A DNA stretch of 64,000 nt from Copromyces sp. CBS 386.78 (lineage: Eukaryota > Ascomycota > Sordariomycetes > Sordariales > Sordariaceae): positions 62,001 to 126,000 of the forward strand of contig MU839143.1 of the NCBI GenBank assembly GCA_030685235.1, in the 5' to 3' direction. The notes under the pieces are model-generated. The model saw only the letters and a program-made list of their open reading frames with translations. It had not been told where the DNA came from and made no database searches. Positions within the stretch are counted from its first letter, which is position 1. The number at the start of each line of letters is the position of its first letter. A program made the position numbers and the translations under genes. Shown piece by piece: positions 10,912 through 20,700 of this stretch.

Positions 10912-12575
10912 TCACTCTTCCGGACTGCAAAGTACCCTGGCCTTAGCAATGACATTCCTCCATTGGAGCTGCCCACCGGTTTCATCGCCCTGCTTGATGA
11001 TTCCCGGGAACGTGACGCAGCAGATCTCCCTATCCGACAAGCTCTCCTCGTCCTCGCCACCGATGTCCTCCATCGTGGCAGCATCGAAAAGCACTCGTTG
11101 ATGTGGCAGAATTTCGGGCATGGTGACTCTGAAGATGGCTTTCTGGACGACGAGAAGCCGTGACATGTCGATCGCGCCGTTAACAAGTTGTCGCAGACCC
11201 TGATCCCGTGCCTCGGTGGCCTTGGTGTCGGCATCCGTGATGGCATCTAAGATGCTATTGGCTTTATTAACGAAGGCGTCGAGAATGGCAGTTGTCTCGA
11301 CTTGTAGCTTCTGGTCGGCTTCCCGTTTCAGGATCGAGAGAGTCAAGGCGCGCCACTGGTTAAGAGACTCGGGCGTTGATGCTGAGTAGGTCCAGATAGG
11401 TCAGCTTCCGATCATTACCAAAACCAATATTCGCTTGAATTTGCCGTATCCGTCTGGGATAGAAGCGCCCTTTGACCCAATGCGGAGCGAAGAGGCCCAA
11501 GGACGATCAAGCCCAGATGGGCAGCATGATGTAGGAATCGCCGCTCAGAGCACAACATACCGATACCCCCAAGCATCCCCTCCGCCTCCCTAATCACCCG
11601 CTCCTGCTCCCCCGTCAACCCAACAAAATAAGCGCCAAACACCATCTCTACCAGCAACCTCGACACAACACTCTGTATCAAGTGTATCTTGCCGCCCATG
11701 GCCAAAATCTCCTCAAACACAGGCACCACCCTCCCCAACTCCACCCTCACCCCCCCATCATCATGGTCCACTCTCACCTTGGCCCTCCTAAAATTCACCA
11801 ATACCCAGTTCTGCAACCCATTCCCCAGCCTCGCCATGCCCGCCCCAAACACCTCATCGCTCACCTGCGTTGCCGCCCCCGTCGCGTCCGCTCGCGTGCT
11901 GTTGCTCACCCACTCCTTCAGCCCGCGCATCTGCCGCCGCAGGTCGCGGATCTCGTCCTCGCGCTCGCGCAGGCTCTGCTGGACGGCGTTCCAGCCGGAG
12001 CGGAGCTCGTCACGCTCGGCGCGGAGGGCGTCGGCTTCCAGCCGTAAGAGGCGGAGCTCGTGGGCGGTGGCGGAGGTCAGCGAAGAGAGACTGGAGGAGG
12101 CGTTGGTCAGGGCGTCAAGGCTGCGTTGGTACGAGAGCTCGAGGTGGGCTATGCGGTTGTCTTTTTGCTTGAGGAGGTCCTCGCAGGTTGTGGGACGTGT
12201 AGGTGTTGTTGGTCTTGAGGGCGAAGTTCGCATGCTTGAGCTGGAGCTGGAGCTGGAAGGTTCTGTTGTAGCTGTAGTTGTAGTTGTAATTGAACCACCA
12301 CGCTCATCCATGGCCATGAATCTAATCCCGCGCGGCGTGCTTGTGCTACTGCTGTGGGCATCGGGAGAAGGAGAAGGAGAGAGTGCTGCTCGCGGAGGCG
12401 GAGCTATGGCTTGGGCCAAGCTACCCGGTCGTGGACTGCGAGCGGCGTTTCTCGACGGCGATATTGACTGACAGCTGGAGCTGGAATTTGGTAGGCTGCG
12501 CAGAAATGAAGGACTCGGAGCACTCTCCGAAGAAAGGCGATGCTTCTCGGGAGTCCCCAGAGTCTCGCGAGGCAT
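10912..12575 (-). CDS. Fungal coiled-coil protein of unknown function, two exons
   Basis: I join exon 12575-11561 to exon 11381-10912 by a 179-bp intron with donor GTATGT, branch-like GCTGAC near 11400-11405 and acceptor CAG. The join is in frame and gives 494 residues. The ATG at 12575 (MPRETLGTPEK...) is preferred; an in-frame ATG at 12785 would add 70 low-complexity residues. The protein has a Ser/Pro-rich N-terminal third, a Thr/Ser homopolymer zone, a coiled coil at about 131-224 rich in Leu/Glu/Arg, and a conserved-looking C-terminal half with aromatic and hydrophobic segments. The second exon carries MPEILPHQRVLF and an acidic GGEDEES patch, ending KARVLCSPEE. I recognise the C-terminal half as typical of an uncharacterised ascomycete family but cannot name a function. 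The N-terminal part is probably disordered. A scaffold or cytoskeletal role would be a guess. Confidence 0.75.
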
Positions 12576-13422
12576 CTTAGCGGACAAAGAAAGACGCGTT
12601 CGACTATCGTAGAGCGGAAAGGAAAAAGAAGGCGCGCTGGTCGTTGCTCTGTTGGATACGCGGCATGCTGATCTTTTCAGTGTCGTTGTGGTGTTTGCTG
12701 CTGGTGTTGATGTGGTTGTCGTTGTTGCCTGGAGAGCCAACCGTTGTTGGTTGTACGAGCCACACAGAATAAACAAAGTTTCCACTTGTTGGTTGGTCGC
12801 GAGCTAGAGTCTAGTGCCGCCTGTACCCTTTTATGTGCCTTCCCTCTATAAGATACTTGGCCTCCTGTTGTTGAAGCCGAAGACCAAGCATTGTACAAGT
12901 CGGGTCACTCTTTCCCAAAGAGAGGAGTTGTCCTAGTCATCAGCCCTGTCGTTCACGCCTGCCGCCCCCAACTCCCAAGTCCTAGTGGTCCCCCAGCTAC
13001 ATAACCCCTGTCAATCCTCCTTCCTTCCACTTTGCTTCGGCGTTCCAAAAAGTGGGGCCCTTTGGACATGGGACAGGGATCATGGTCTGGTCGCCGTAGT
13101 GTAGTGTACCTTCAGGCAGCTCCGTTCGACCAAAACATGGCCTTCAGGGGTTGAACCATGGAGCCCCGGGCCCCTCTGCCCCTCCCTCTCGAACCCCTAT
13201 GGTTGAACATGTGTGTAGGTACTTGTACTTTCCACTTGGAGCCTACACACAGTAGATACAACCGTACCTAGGAATAGACCGGGAAGCGGGACTCCTCCAA
13301 GCAACGATACGATCGATACCTAGCCTAACGGGAGATCTACGGCCGGCCTCTCTCAGCTATGTACTATAACCGTAGTTCATCGCCCCCTAAAGTCCTATGA
13401 TTCGACACCCAGGACTTGTAGA
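12576..13422. other. Intergenic: 5' flank of coiled-coil gene, 3' flank of phosphoesterase gene
   Basis: GC-balanced sequence with no supported gene. It should contain the promoter and 5' UTR of the minus-strand gene below 12575 and the 3' UTR of the gene ending at 13423. A 70-codon upstream in-frame extension (12576-12785) is Thr-rich and may be untranslated. CTACCTAG/GTAGGTAC-type short motifs typical of this genome occur near 13215-13265. Confidence 0.5.
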
Positions 13423-14748
13423 CTAAAAGTCAACCTCCTCCTCAACCTCATAAGCCTCATCAACCACCACCCCATCCACCATCATCTTCCTCGCTCCCAT
13501 CTTGCAAATAGCCACCTGTTCGACCTTGACGTCTTCCATCCACGTATACTCCTCGTACCTCTCCAGAATCTCTCTCGCATCAATCGTCAGCCTTTCTTTT
13601 CCGTGTCCTCCTCCTCTATGACTGTGGTGTCCCTTCTTTCCCCCTCCTCCTCCTCCCCTGTTGCCTCCGGCTTGCTGCTGACCCCTCCCACCCTTTACAT
13701 AAATCGTATTAACAACCGTAGCATGCAGCAAAAGCGGTCTCCCGCCTTCCTCCATCATCAACCCCTTCTGCACAAACACGTCCTTGACCTTTTCGCAAAA
13801 CCGCTGGAGGTGACCGAGCGGGTCAACGGGCGGAGCGTAGAGCACTGCTGCTTTGGAAGGTGGTTGCATCGCGTGAAGACCTCTTAACGTGATTTTCAGA
13901 CCTTCTTCTTCTTCTTCTTCGTCGTCTGTATTCTTCCCTGTTCCAGTCCGAGACTGAGGTTGGACGTCCCTAACAACCGTCCCCGTCCCAGCCTCCAATC
14001 CCTCGCCCTTCTCTTCCGCTGTCCCAATAGCAATTGGTGCACCGCCATCGTGGTCACTGTCATCATCTCGGGGTACCGGTACCGCCGTCACCTGTGTTGT
14101 CTGTGACTGCCTCAACACCTCCTGCCAGATCTCCCTCGGCTTCAAGCTCTTTAATAAAGCCTTGGCTTCTTCCAACTTCCTCAAGCCACTCAGACTTCCA
14201 CTTCCACCTTTCTCTTCGCTGCCATTCCTGCTTCCAGTCCTACTTCCGCTTCTGCTCCTATCTTTACGCCCGCCATCGTCTTGCGGTCCGCCTCTTTCGC
14301 CCCTTCCGCTACCCCCATCCCTACCATGTCTAGCAGGCTTTCCAACCTTGGACTCCAAAAAACTCATAACCCCCAACGTCAAATGGACCGTCCCCACGGG
14401 CCTAATCGCTTCCTCCGGCACCGGCAACGCTCCGTAAGCGCTGGATGGATTAGGGACGGTCACTTCCTCCCTGAAGGCGGCTAGGCTGCGGGTGAGTTGA
14501 GGCCGGGAGGAGGCGGTGACGAGGGGGATGCAGAGGAAGTGGGTGGGGGATGGTTTTGGTGGCATCTTTGTTTTTCTGTTGGCGTTTTGGTTGGTGTTTT
14601 TGTCTTCGCCTTTAGACTTTGGGTTGGCCTGGGAGGTGGACTGGGTCCTGTCCTCACTCGTTGGGTGGTGCTGTTGCTCCTGTGTTGATGATGATGTAGA
14701 CGCGTCTGGGCCTGCTGCCGGTGCTTGTGTCTTTGACTCCTCCTCCAT
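13423..14748 (-). CDS. AKAP7/ASCC1-like 2H phosphoesterase domain protein
   Basis: Single-exon frame of 441 residues. The 2H phosphoesterase superfamily is defined by two H-x-T/S-x motifs. Here they are HLTL (His122, Thr124, in GTVHLTLGVMSF) and HATV (His342, Thr344, in LLLHATVVNT). The segment before the first motif (THFLCIPLVT...SRPQL) and LKITLRGLHAM before the second fit the AKAP7 NLS / ASCC1 C-terminal type rather than bacterial LigT. The two motifs are about 220 residues apart because of a long Gly/Arg/Ser/Asp and poly-Glu insertion (about 135-285), and a Gly/His-rich insertion follows (about 353-385). Met62 (MPPKPSPTHF) directly precedes the domain and could be the true start, since residues 1-61 are Gln/Ser/Thr-rich. 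Members bind or process RNA ends or cyclic phosphodiesters; the substrate here is unknown. Confidence 0.82.
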   Translation of the reverse strand: MEEESKTQAPAAGPDASTSSSTQEQQHHPTSEDRTQSTSQANPKSKGEDKNTNQNANRKTKMPPKPSPTHFLCIPLVTASSRPQLTRSLAAFREEVTVPNPSSAYGALPVPEEAIRPVGTVHLTLGVMSFLESKVGKPARHGRDGGSGRGERGGPQDDGGRKDRSRSGSRTGSRNGSEEKGGSGSLSGLRKLEEAKALLKSLKPREIWQEVLRQSQTTQVTAVPVPRDDDSDHDGGAPIAIGTAEEKGEGLEAGTGTVVRDVQPQSRTGTGKNTDDEEEEEEGLKITLRGLHAMQPPSKAAVLYAPPVDPLGHLQRFCEKVKDVFVQKGLMMEEGGRPLLLHATVVNTIYVKGGRGQQQAGGNRGGGGGGKKGHHSHRGGGHGKERLTIDAREILERYEEYTWMEDVKVEQVAICKMGARKMMVDGVVVDEAYEVEEEVDF

Positions 14749-16199
14749 TTTGGAGTTGTTGATTAGTTAGGTGCTTCGGCTGATATCTCCTGATTGGGAC
14801 CTTTCCCAGCAAGGTAAAATTCCGGGGAGATGGTATGGTTTGAGTGAGTAAAGGGGGGAGGGGGTGTGATAAATGCCGATAGGGTACCTTGTTGCTACTT
14901 GTTTGTGTGAGGTTCAAAGCCCCTTGTAGAGGTGAGTTGTAGGTGTGATATGGTATGATTTGATATGATTTGGTGATGTAGAATGGTGAATAATCACTAG
15001 TCTACACTCGATATGTTGACCCGGCGATATACACTTTAACTCGTTGTTAATCAAGCTTTCCAGGGCTGGCAAGCTTCCATTCGTATGGACGCCTCATTGA
15101 TTGTACTGAGTGCTGTAAAGCAACAAGACAACCTGATGTTGCTATGTTTAGGAGTGTCCTTCTTTGCACCTCGCTACCAAAAAGATGGCCCAGGTGTCAA
15201 GCGGGCTGTCTATGATGATGTCGTCGGTACGTTTTTGGAGATTGGGAAGCGAGTCGGAGATAAGTGATTGATTGAGTTTAAGTGCTTACAAAGCTGGCCA
15301 TCAATATCCTGTCGTGATTGTGGACGTCAGACTGGTGCGAATCTGGGTTCGGTGTTCTAGGAAGTTGATTTCATTGCCGGCCGGGGGACGATCAGCTGGA
15401 GCTCCGTCTTATCATTGGTTGACGTTTCCATCTCGAGGAAACGGAAGTGAGGTCCGTGCGTTTTCAAGCCTACCATTTTTACCACAAGTCTCCGAGCCAT
15501 ATCGCCGTAGGTCTTGTCACCACTTTCCCCTATCGCGATAATCACCTTTAGAGGTTGCCCAGCCGCCACCCCTGACGAACAGAACAACTTGAAGATGTTA
15601 CATGATATATACTATCTGTATGAATCGGATCCGATACCCGGGAAACCGCTACTAACAAAGGCTACTCCTGTCTTTAAGAACCGTGACTGACCCCCTACTA
15701 TCTACCAAGCGACAAACAACATTTGAACATCCCGATATTCCAACAAGCAAAAGGGTCCAAAAACAAGACACCATGCTGGAATCATCTTTCCCCCTATATC
15801 TCGGGACAGTAAGCCTGCTATTTCTCAGAGCCTTCCCATAAGCATCCCGCAATGCCCTTTCCGGCGCACCAATGAACCGTGCGTCTGATCCGCAGAACGC
15901 CGTCGGTGCGCAATGCCCACGCGTAATGATCATGGCTCCCATAGCTCCAAGCCCTGCGGAATGGCTAGGTCTAAAAGGCCCCCGAGTTCTATTCCGATTC
16001 GCGTCTTCTAGACTGCTGTACTTTTTTTTCCGCGTCTCGCCAACTCGACCTACTCGCCCGAAGGTATGCCATGCTTGGTGTCGCCGAAGCTGCTCCAACG
16101 TAGGCAGACAAGCATGCTTGCCCTCATCGCCCAACCAAAGCGCCAGATATGGACACGGCAAGCCAGAGGAGGCTGTCGTAAACCATGCGAAATCCCACA
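14749..16199. other. Intergenic region upstream of phosphoesterase gene
   Basis: Contains the 5' flank of the phosphoesterase gene (14749 upward) and the 3' UTR of hpt-1 (below 16200). A 60-codon plus-strand frame at 15085-15267 ends with a plausible amphipathic peptide (GVKRAVYDDVVGTFLEIGK), and a 76-codon minus-strand frame lies at 15357-15587. Neither has a recognised domain or flanking splice sites I can defend. Tandem TATGATTTGATATGATTTGG-like sequence lies near 14950-14975. Confidence 0.45.
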
Positions 16200-16789
16200 C
16201 TATTCGTCATCTGGCTGGAAGAAGCCGTGTATTTTGTTCAACATCATATCCGCCAGCACGTCTTTGTCGTTCCTGGCTGTCTTGAGGGCACCCTTGATCT
16301 TGTCCAGGCAGACTTGTTCGTTGGGCTCGGCAGATCCATCAATGTTGAGCTTGTGGCCGTATTGTTGGATAATTTGGCACGAATCCCTGATCTTGTTAAA
16401 CCCGAGCGTGGCTGAAGAGCCCTTGAGGAAATGACCCAGACTCGAGAGCGTCTCAAGCCTCTTGCCGTTGTCGACCTTGTTGTTGTTCCTGATCAAGAGA
16501 CGCTCGTATTAGCTCTAGGGTCCTCTAGAAGCGTCAAGTCAAGCTCGCATAGCATGACAAGGACCGGAAGAGGAAAAGGCGGCCCTGATTCGGCTCAGAG
16601 CACTTACAAAACCTCCTCGATCTTTACAAAGGTCTCCTCGGCTTGGTCAAAGAAGTTGGTGACCAAAGACTTGCTGAAATCGCGCTTGTCGTCATCGTCC
16701 ATCTCTAGGATCTGTTCAAAGATCCCATTGTCGACGTGCTCTCCGAAATCCGGCGTCATGTCTTGATCTTCCTGTGTGTTTGCGCTCAT
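16200..16789 (-). CDS. hpt-1: Histidine phosphotransfer protein HPT-1 (Ypd1 homologue)
   Basis: Exon 16789-16608 joins exon 16488-16200 across a 119-bp intron (donor GTAAGT, acceptor CAG), giving 156 residues. The HPt signature S-x-x-G-H-x-L-K-G-S-S is present as SSLGHFLKGSSATLG with the phospho-accepting His at residue 80. It sits in the expected four-helix-bundle context: FEQILEMDDDDKRDFSKSLVTNFFDQAEETF upstream, and IRDSCQIIQQYGHKL and the C-terminal helix downstream. This is the usual size and layout of fungal Ypd1/HPT-1. It relays phosphate from hybrid histidine kinases to the response regulators RRG-1 (osmostress MAPK branch) and RRG-2 in Neurospora. The His and the following basic/Gly/Ser residues are intact, so function is expected. 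The leader may carry a 5' UTR intron: GTAAG-type donors face minus near 17256 and 17391. Confidence 0.95.
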
Positions 16790-17727
16790 GGTTAGTTGCG
16801 GATCGAAAAGAGGACTAGACCCAGAGCTGCCTCATGTCGACGAACCCTATCGTCATCGTAATGTGAATGCATGGTGGGCTGCGGAAACCGAATGCAATAC
16901 AAGGCGCGTTGACGTAATAGAACCAGAGGAAAAAAGATTGGAAGAGGAGTTCAGCCCGGACGAGGCCGGATAGGGGGGGGGAAGAAAGGGGGGAGGGGGA
17001 GATGGTGGAAAGGGAGAGACTTCTTTTTCTTCGTCTCTTCTCCCCGAGCCGCCAAGTGTTCGGCGACTCGTGTATGAACATACATAGGTGGAAATTGTGC
17101 AAGTGTGTAAGGTAATGCCTGGGGACTGCATGTGGCACGAACCTTGTGAGGAGGGGACCCGGGCGTCTGCTGATCTGGAACGGGGAGGGACCGGGGCCGC
17201 GGGGAAGATGCAGAATGCAGAAACGCAGATGAAGAAGAAGCTCGAAGAGGGAAGGCTTACACGACGGGGTCGAGGTCAGTTTCGAGGTACAATGGAAACC
17301 GACTGAAGAAAACAGCACGGTGGACGGACGAGGATGATGGGAGTGCGGATGATGTTTTGTCGAAAACGGGAGGCGTAACACACAGGAGAAACTTACATGT
17401 ACAGGCCGTCGAAGGGACGGCGGGCGGGATGCAAACGAGGCGGGCGGCGTCTGACGGCTTAGCGACAGCAGATTGCGAGAGGAGACGGCCTTGGACAGGG
17501 GTGAGATTTTCGAGATTCTTATTTGCGCGCGTCCCTGGAGACCAGCGAGGATGTGCGGAGTGAAGGTGGGGCCCAGCTTTTTAGTATAACGGCGACAAGC
17601 ACACCGGAAAAAGGGTTGGAGGGCGTGGAGGGTTCTGAGGGTTCAGCAGCGGATGCACGTTAGAAAAGGCAGAAGAGATAAAAAAGAGGGCCGATCAATG
17701 GAGGCGACGATCCCACCGGCGGGCAAC

Positions 17728-17745
17728 GGGGGGGGGGGGGGGGGG
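17728..17745. repeat. Homopolymer run of 18 G
   Basis: An uninterrupted G run about 940 bp upstream of the hpt-1 start, preceded by CAAC and followed by TACC. Its length is likely unstable and assembly-sensitive. Confidence 0.9.
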
Positions 17746-20700
17746 TACCGTAGGAGGGGCTTTGGCCTTTGTCTTAGTTTGGACAACAACAGTTAGACAG
17801 GCGGGGCTAAGGGGGGGAAGGTTGATGAGCCAACACAGCCTTGACGTCTTTTTTGGGGGTCAAATATGTCAAAGATGTTTTTGAATTCGACGTGGTCGAT
17901 GCTGTTGATGTTGATGTTGAATTGGTGGTGCAAGAGGGAAGATCAGAGGCAGCTCAGAGTGCGTTCAATGACGAGATGACGCGAAGTGCTTGGTCTTTAG
18001 GGTTCAAGGTGACGTTAGGTTGAACATATCGAACTCGCACAGGAACCTGAACGGCAAGTCAAGAGCTGAGTGCTGAGAGCTACAGATAAGTAGTCACGGT
18101 AGAGGGCGAGGAGAGTGTGTTCGGGACCGAAGATGCCAGATGGTGTGGGAGATGGGCAGCATGGGCAAAAGAGAAGAAGCTCCGAGAGAGCGGAAAGGGT
18201 CCTCCTTCCCAGCAAAGACCCTCTTCCCGTCATGTACCGTGAGCTCACGAAAGGTACCGGGCCAACAACGAGCCGTGGAGGTTCACCCCGTCTGCTCTAG
18301 ACGCCAGCCAGTTTGCCTTCGCGCAATACGGCGCCGGCCACCATGGTAGGTAGTCTTCTAACTGCAAAATGTTTAGCTTACCCCTCGCATGGTGGTCGCG
18401 TGGTGGGTTTGGTCCAGAGGCTCCAGGTTCCGTGTGGAATTCTGGCGCCGGCGGGGTGGAGCCTACTGCGTAGTACGGACCACCCAACGGCCACGGTACC
18501 TCAAAGGTGACCAAAAAAGACAAAGACGGAATCGTACTTTCACGTATCAAGATCAGTAATCTATATCCCGTGCCTTATAATGACGACCTATGATACCTTC
18601 AGGCCCCTAGTGAAAGCTGTGTCAAGTGGCTTCGAGCTGCCCCGGTGCTGGCGCCGAGCTGAACCACCTGAACAATCTAAACCAACTGCAAACCGATGAT
18701 CATCAAAGACTGCGAGCTTGTCACCGGTCTCAGAGGTCTCGGGGTTGTTGGTGGTCCAGTCATTGGCGCTGGAAAAGGAAAACGATGAAAGATCCAGAAT
18801 GGAGGGACCCCCGAAATGATAAGGTACGTCAGTTCCTTCGTAACCTTCCCGTCCTGCAGTGGCAGAAGCGGGGGAAGTGGAAGGTGAAAGGAATGAAAAC
18901 AAAGTTGCTTCCACGTTGTTACCCCAACCTCGATGTTAGTGATTCTGGCGTAGCTACGCGTGTAGCACTAAAACTGACTCGGGCCGGTCCCTACGGTAGA
19001 TACCTGTAGTATACACGCCCGACTCGGGTGAGCTCCCGCTTTTGTTGGGTACCTCAGCTACCTCCAAGCTCCCGTCCAATACCAAAATGGTCGTCAAGGG
19101 TCCCAAGTGGAATGGTAGACTAATTGCGCATCTAATCGGTACCCAGTGTGCCAAGGACGGGAAAAACGGCCAGACATGGCGGCGTTGGGGGCCGTCAAAA
19201 ACAAGGCATAACCTTTTCCATCTCCTTCTCTACTGTACAAGTCAGGCCACATTTGCAGGAACCATTGAGAAAAGGAGGATAGCGGCTCGCCAGGGCTGCA
19301 TCTCGAGTGCTACATGCAGACAATGCAAGCCGTTTTGTCCTTTTTTTTTCTCTTTTTTTTTTTCGCAATAGAGTCCGGGACCCTTGATGCCCTTTTAGCT
19401 GACCACGAGTCCCGGGAATCCAATTCGTCCAAAACGCATCCCCCATTCCGTTTTCGGGGGGCATTTGACAAGTGCTTGATGGCAGGCTGGTCGTAACTTG
19501 TAAGCAGGTGGACAGGCTGCGGATTACCGCAACATGGGACAGCCTTGGGGAAGACGGAGGTCGTGATGGAGAGGCCGAAGGATACCACGAGTCCACGACG
19601 GCGTCCACTCCACCAACCACCGTGACCAGTTCGATTTCACGATGCCATTCCGATTCTCCTCTCACTTCTCCGAGTCACGACGCGATCGGGATCAGGACGC
19701 TGCGTTGCTTGACCTCGAGATGCTGGGAAACCTGTCAGCAGACTTGCTTAACCTGCTTTTGGATGGTTCTTTTTCTGATGTTGGGTACTGTTTGTAGCTT
19801 CCATGGGACCATATGGAGTGGTTGGACGTGTGCCACAGTTTTTTCTCTCTCGGTTGATATCGGTATCCTCAGCTTGTTCTTTGTCCACTTTGCCAAGTCA
19901 ACAGGCGCCATCATATCGCACAATGAGACATGACAAGCTTTGACGGCCACTCTCAACAGCCTCTCGAATCATTCGCGCATCTTAACATCCCATAAATAAC
20001 GCCGATAAAGGTAATGGTGGGACCGAATCATTAATCTGGGTGATGGGATGTATGGATGTACATAGTACGCTATGGTGTTCCATGGTTTATTTTTACCGTA
20101 CGGGCGCTCAGTCGTCGGTTGTCTTCGCGTGCATCCCGTCCCAGCCGTGTTTACCCAAGCACATGTGCAGCCGTTGTGAGCTAGGTTTCGCGCCGATGTA
20201 GATGGAGGTGGAAATGATCGTCGGCTTCCATGGTCTGAGATCTCCGACATTGGTTGTGATAGGCTGACTATAATATCGTACACTAGGCAGCGTGCGTCCT
20301 GGGCGTGCTGGATCTCATGTGAGTTGAGTGAGTTTGATGATGGGCTGAACGGACATCTTTTGACACAAATATCGCTGTATTCAGGATGAACGGAAGTTGG
20401 AATATTCGCCGGTGAGCTGGCCGCGAAAGCAAAATCGTGACTCGGGCGATGAGGGGTACGGAGCACGGAGAACCGGGACCGGGACCACGACCGGGCCGGT
20501 ACCCTGCAACCGCGTACAGCACCTACCGACTACGGAATGGCCTCCGAGTCTGTCAGCGCAGACGGCAGAATTCCCATCTCCCCTTTTCTCACAGACCCGA
20601 AATCAGACTTCCAGCTCAATGCAATTTCCGTCAATGCAGCATCGCGAGTGTAGCACTGGATACCCTCATATGCACATACAAATCCGTTCACTCGTCTTCC

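Noticed and set aside
10851..11246. 131-codon minus-strand frame and overlapping plus-strand frame at 10748-11101
   Set aside because: Both overlap the second exon of the coiled-coil gene in other phases and look like shadows, with Arg/Ser-rich composition.
11689..12471. 260-codon plus-strand frame
   Set aside because: Antisense shadow of the coiled-coil gene's low-complexity and coiled-coil exon; Ser/Arg-rich, no domain.
15085..15267. 60-codon plus-strand frame ending in a plausible helix
   Set aside because: Short, no homology recognised and no supporting splice structure; mentioned only in the intergenic entry.
15652..16200. 182-codon minus-strand frame
   Set aside because: Lies directly 3' of the hpt-1 stop in another phase, with no family features; most likely 3' UTR.
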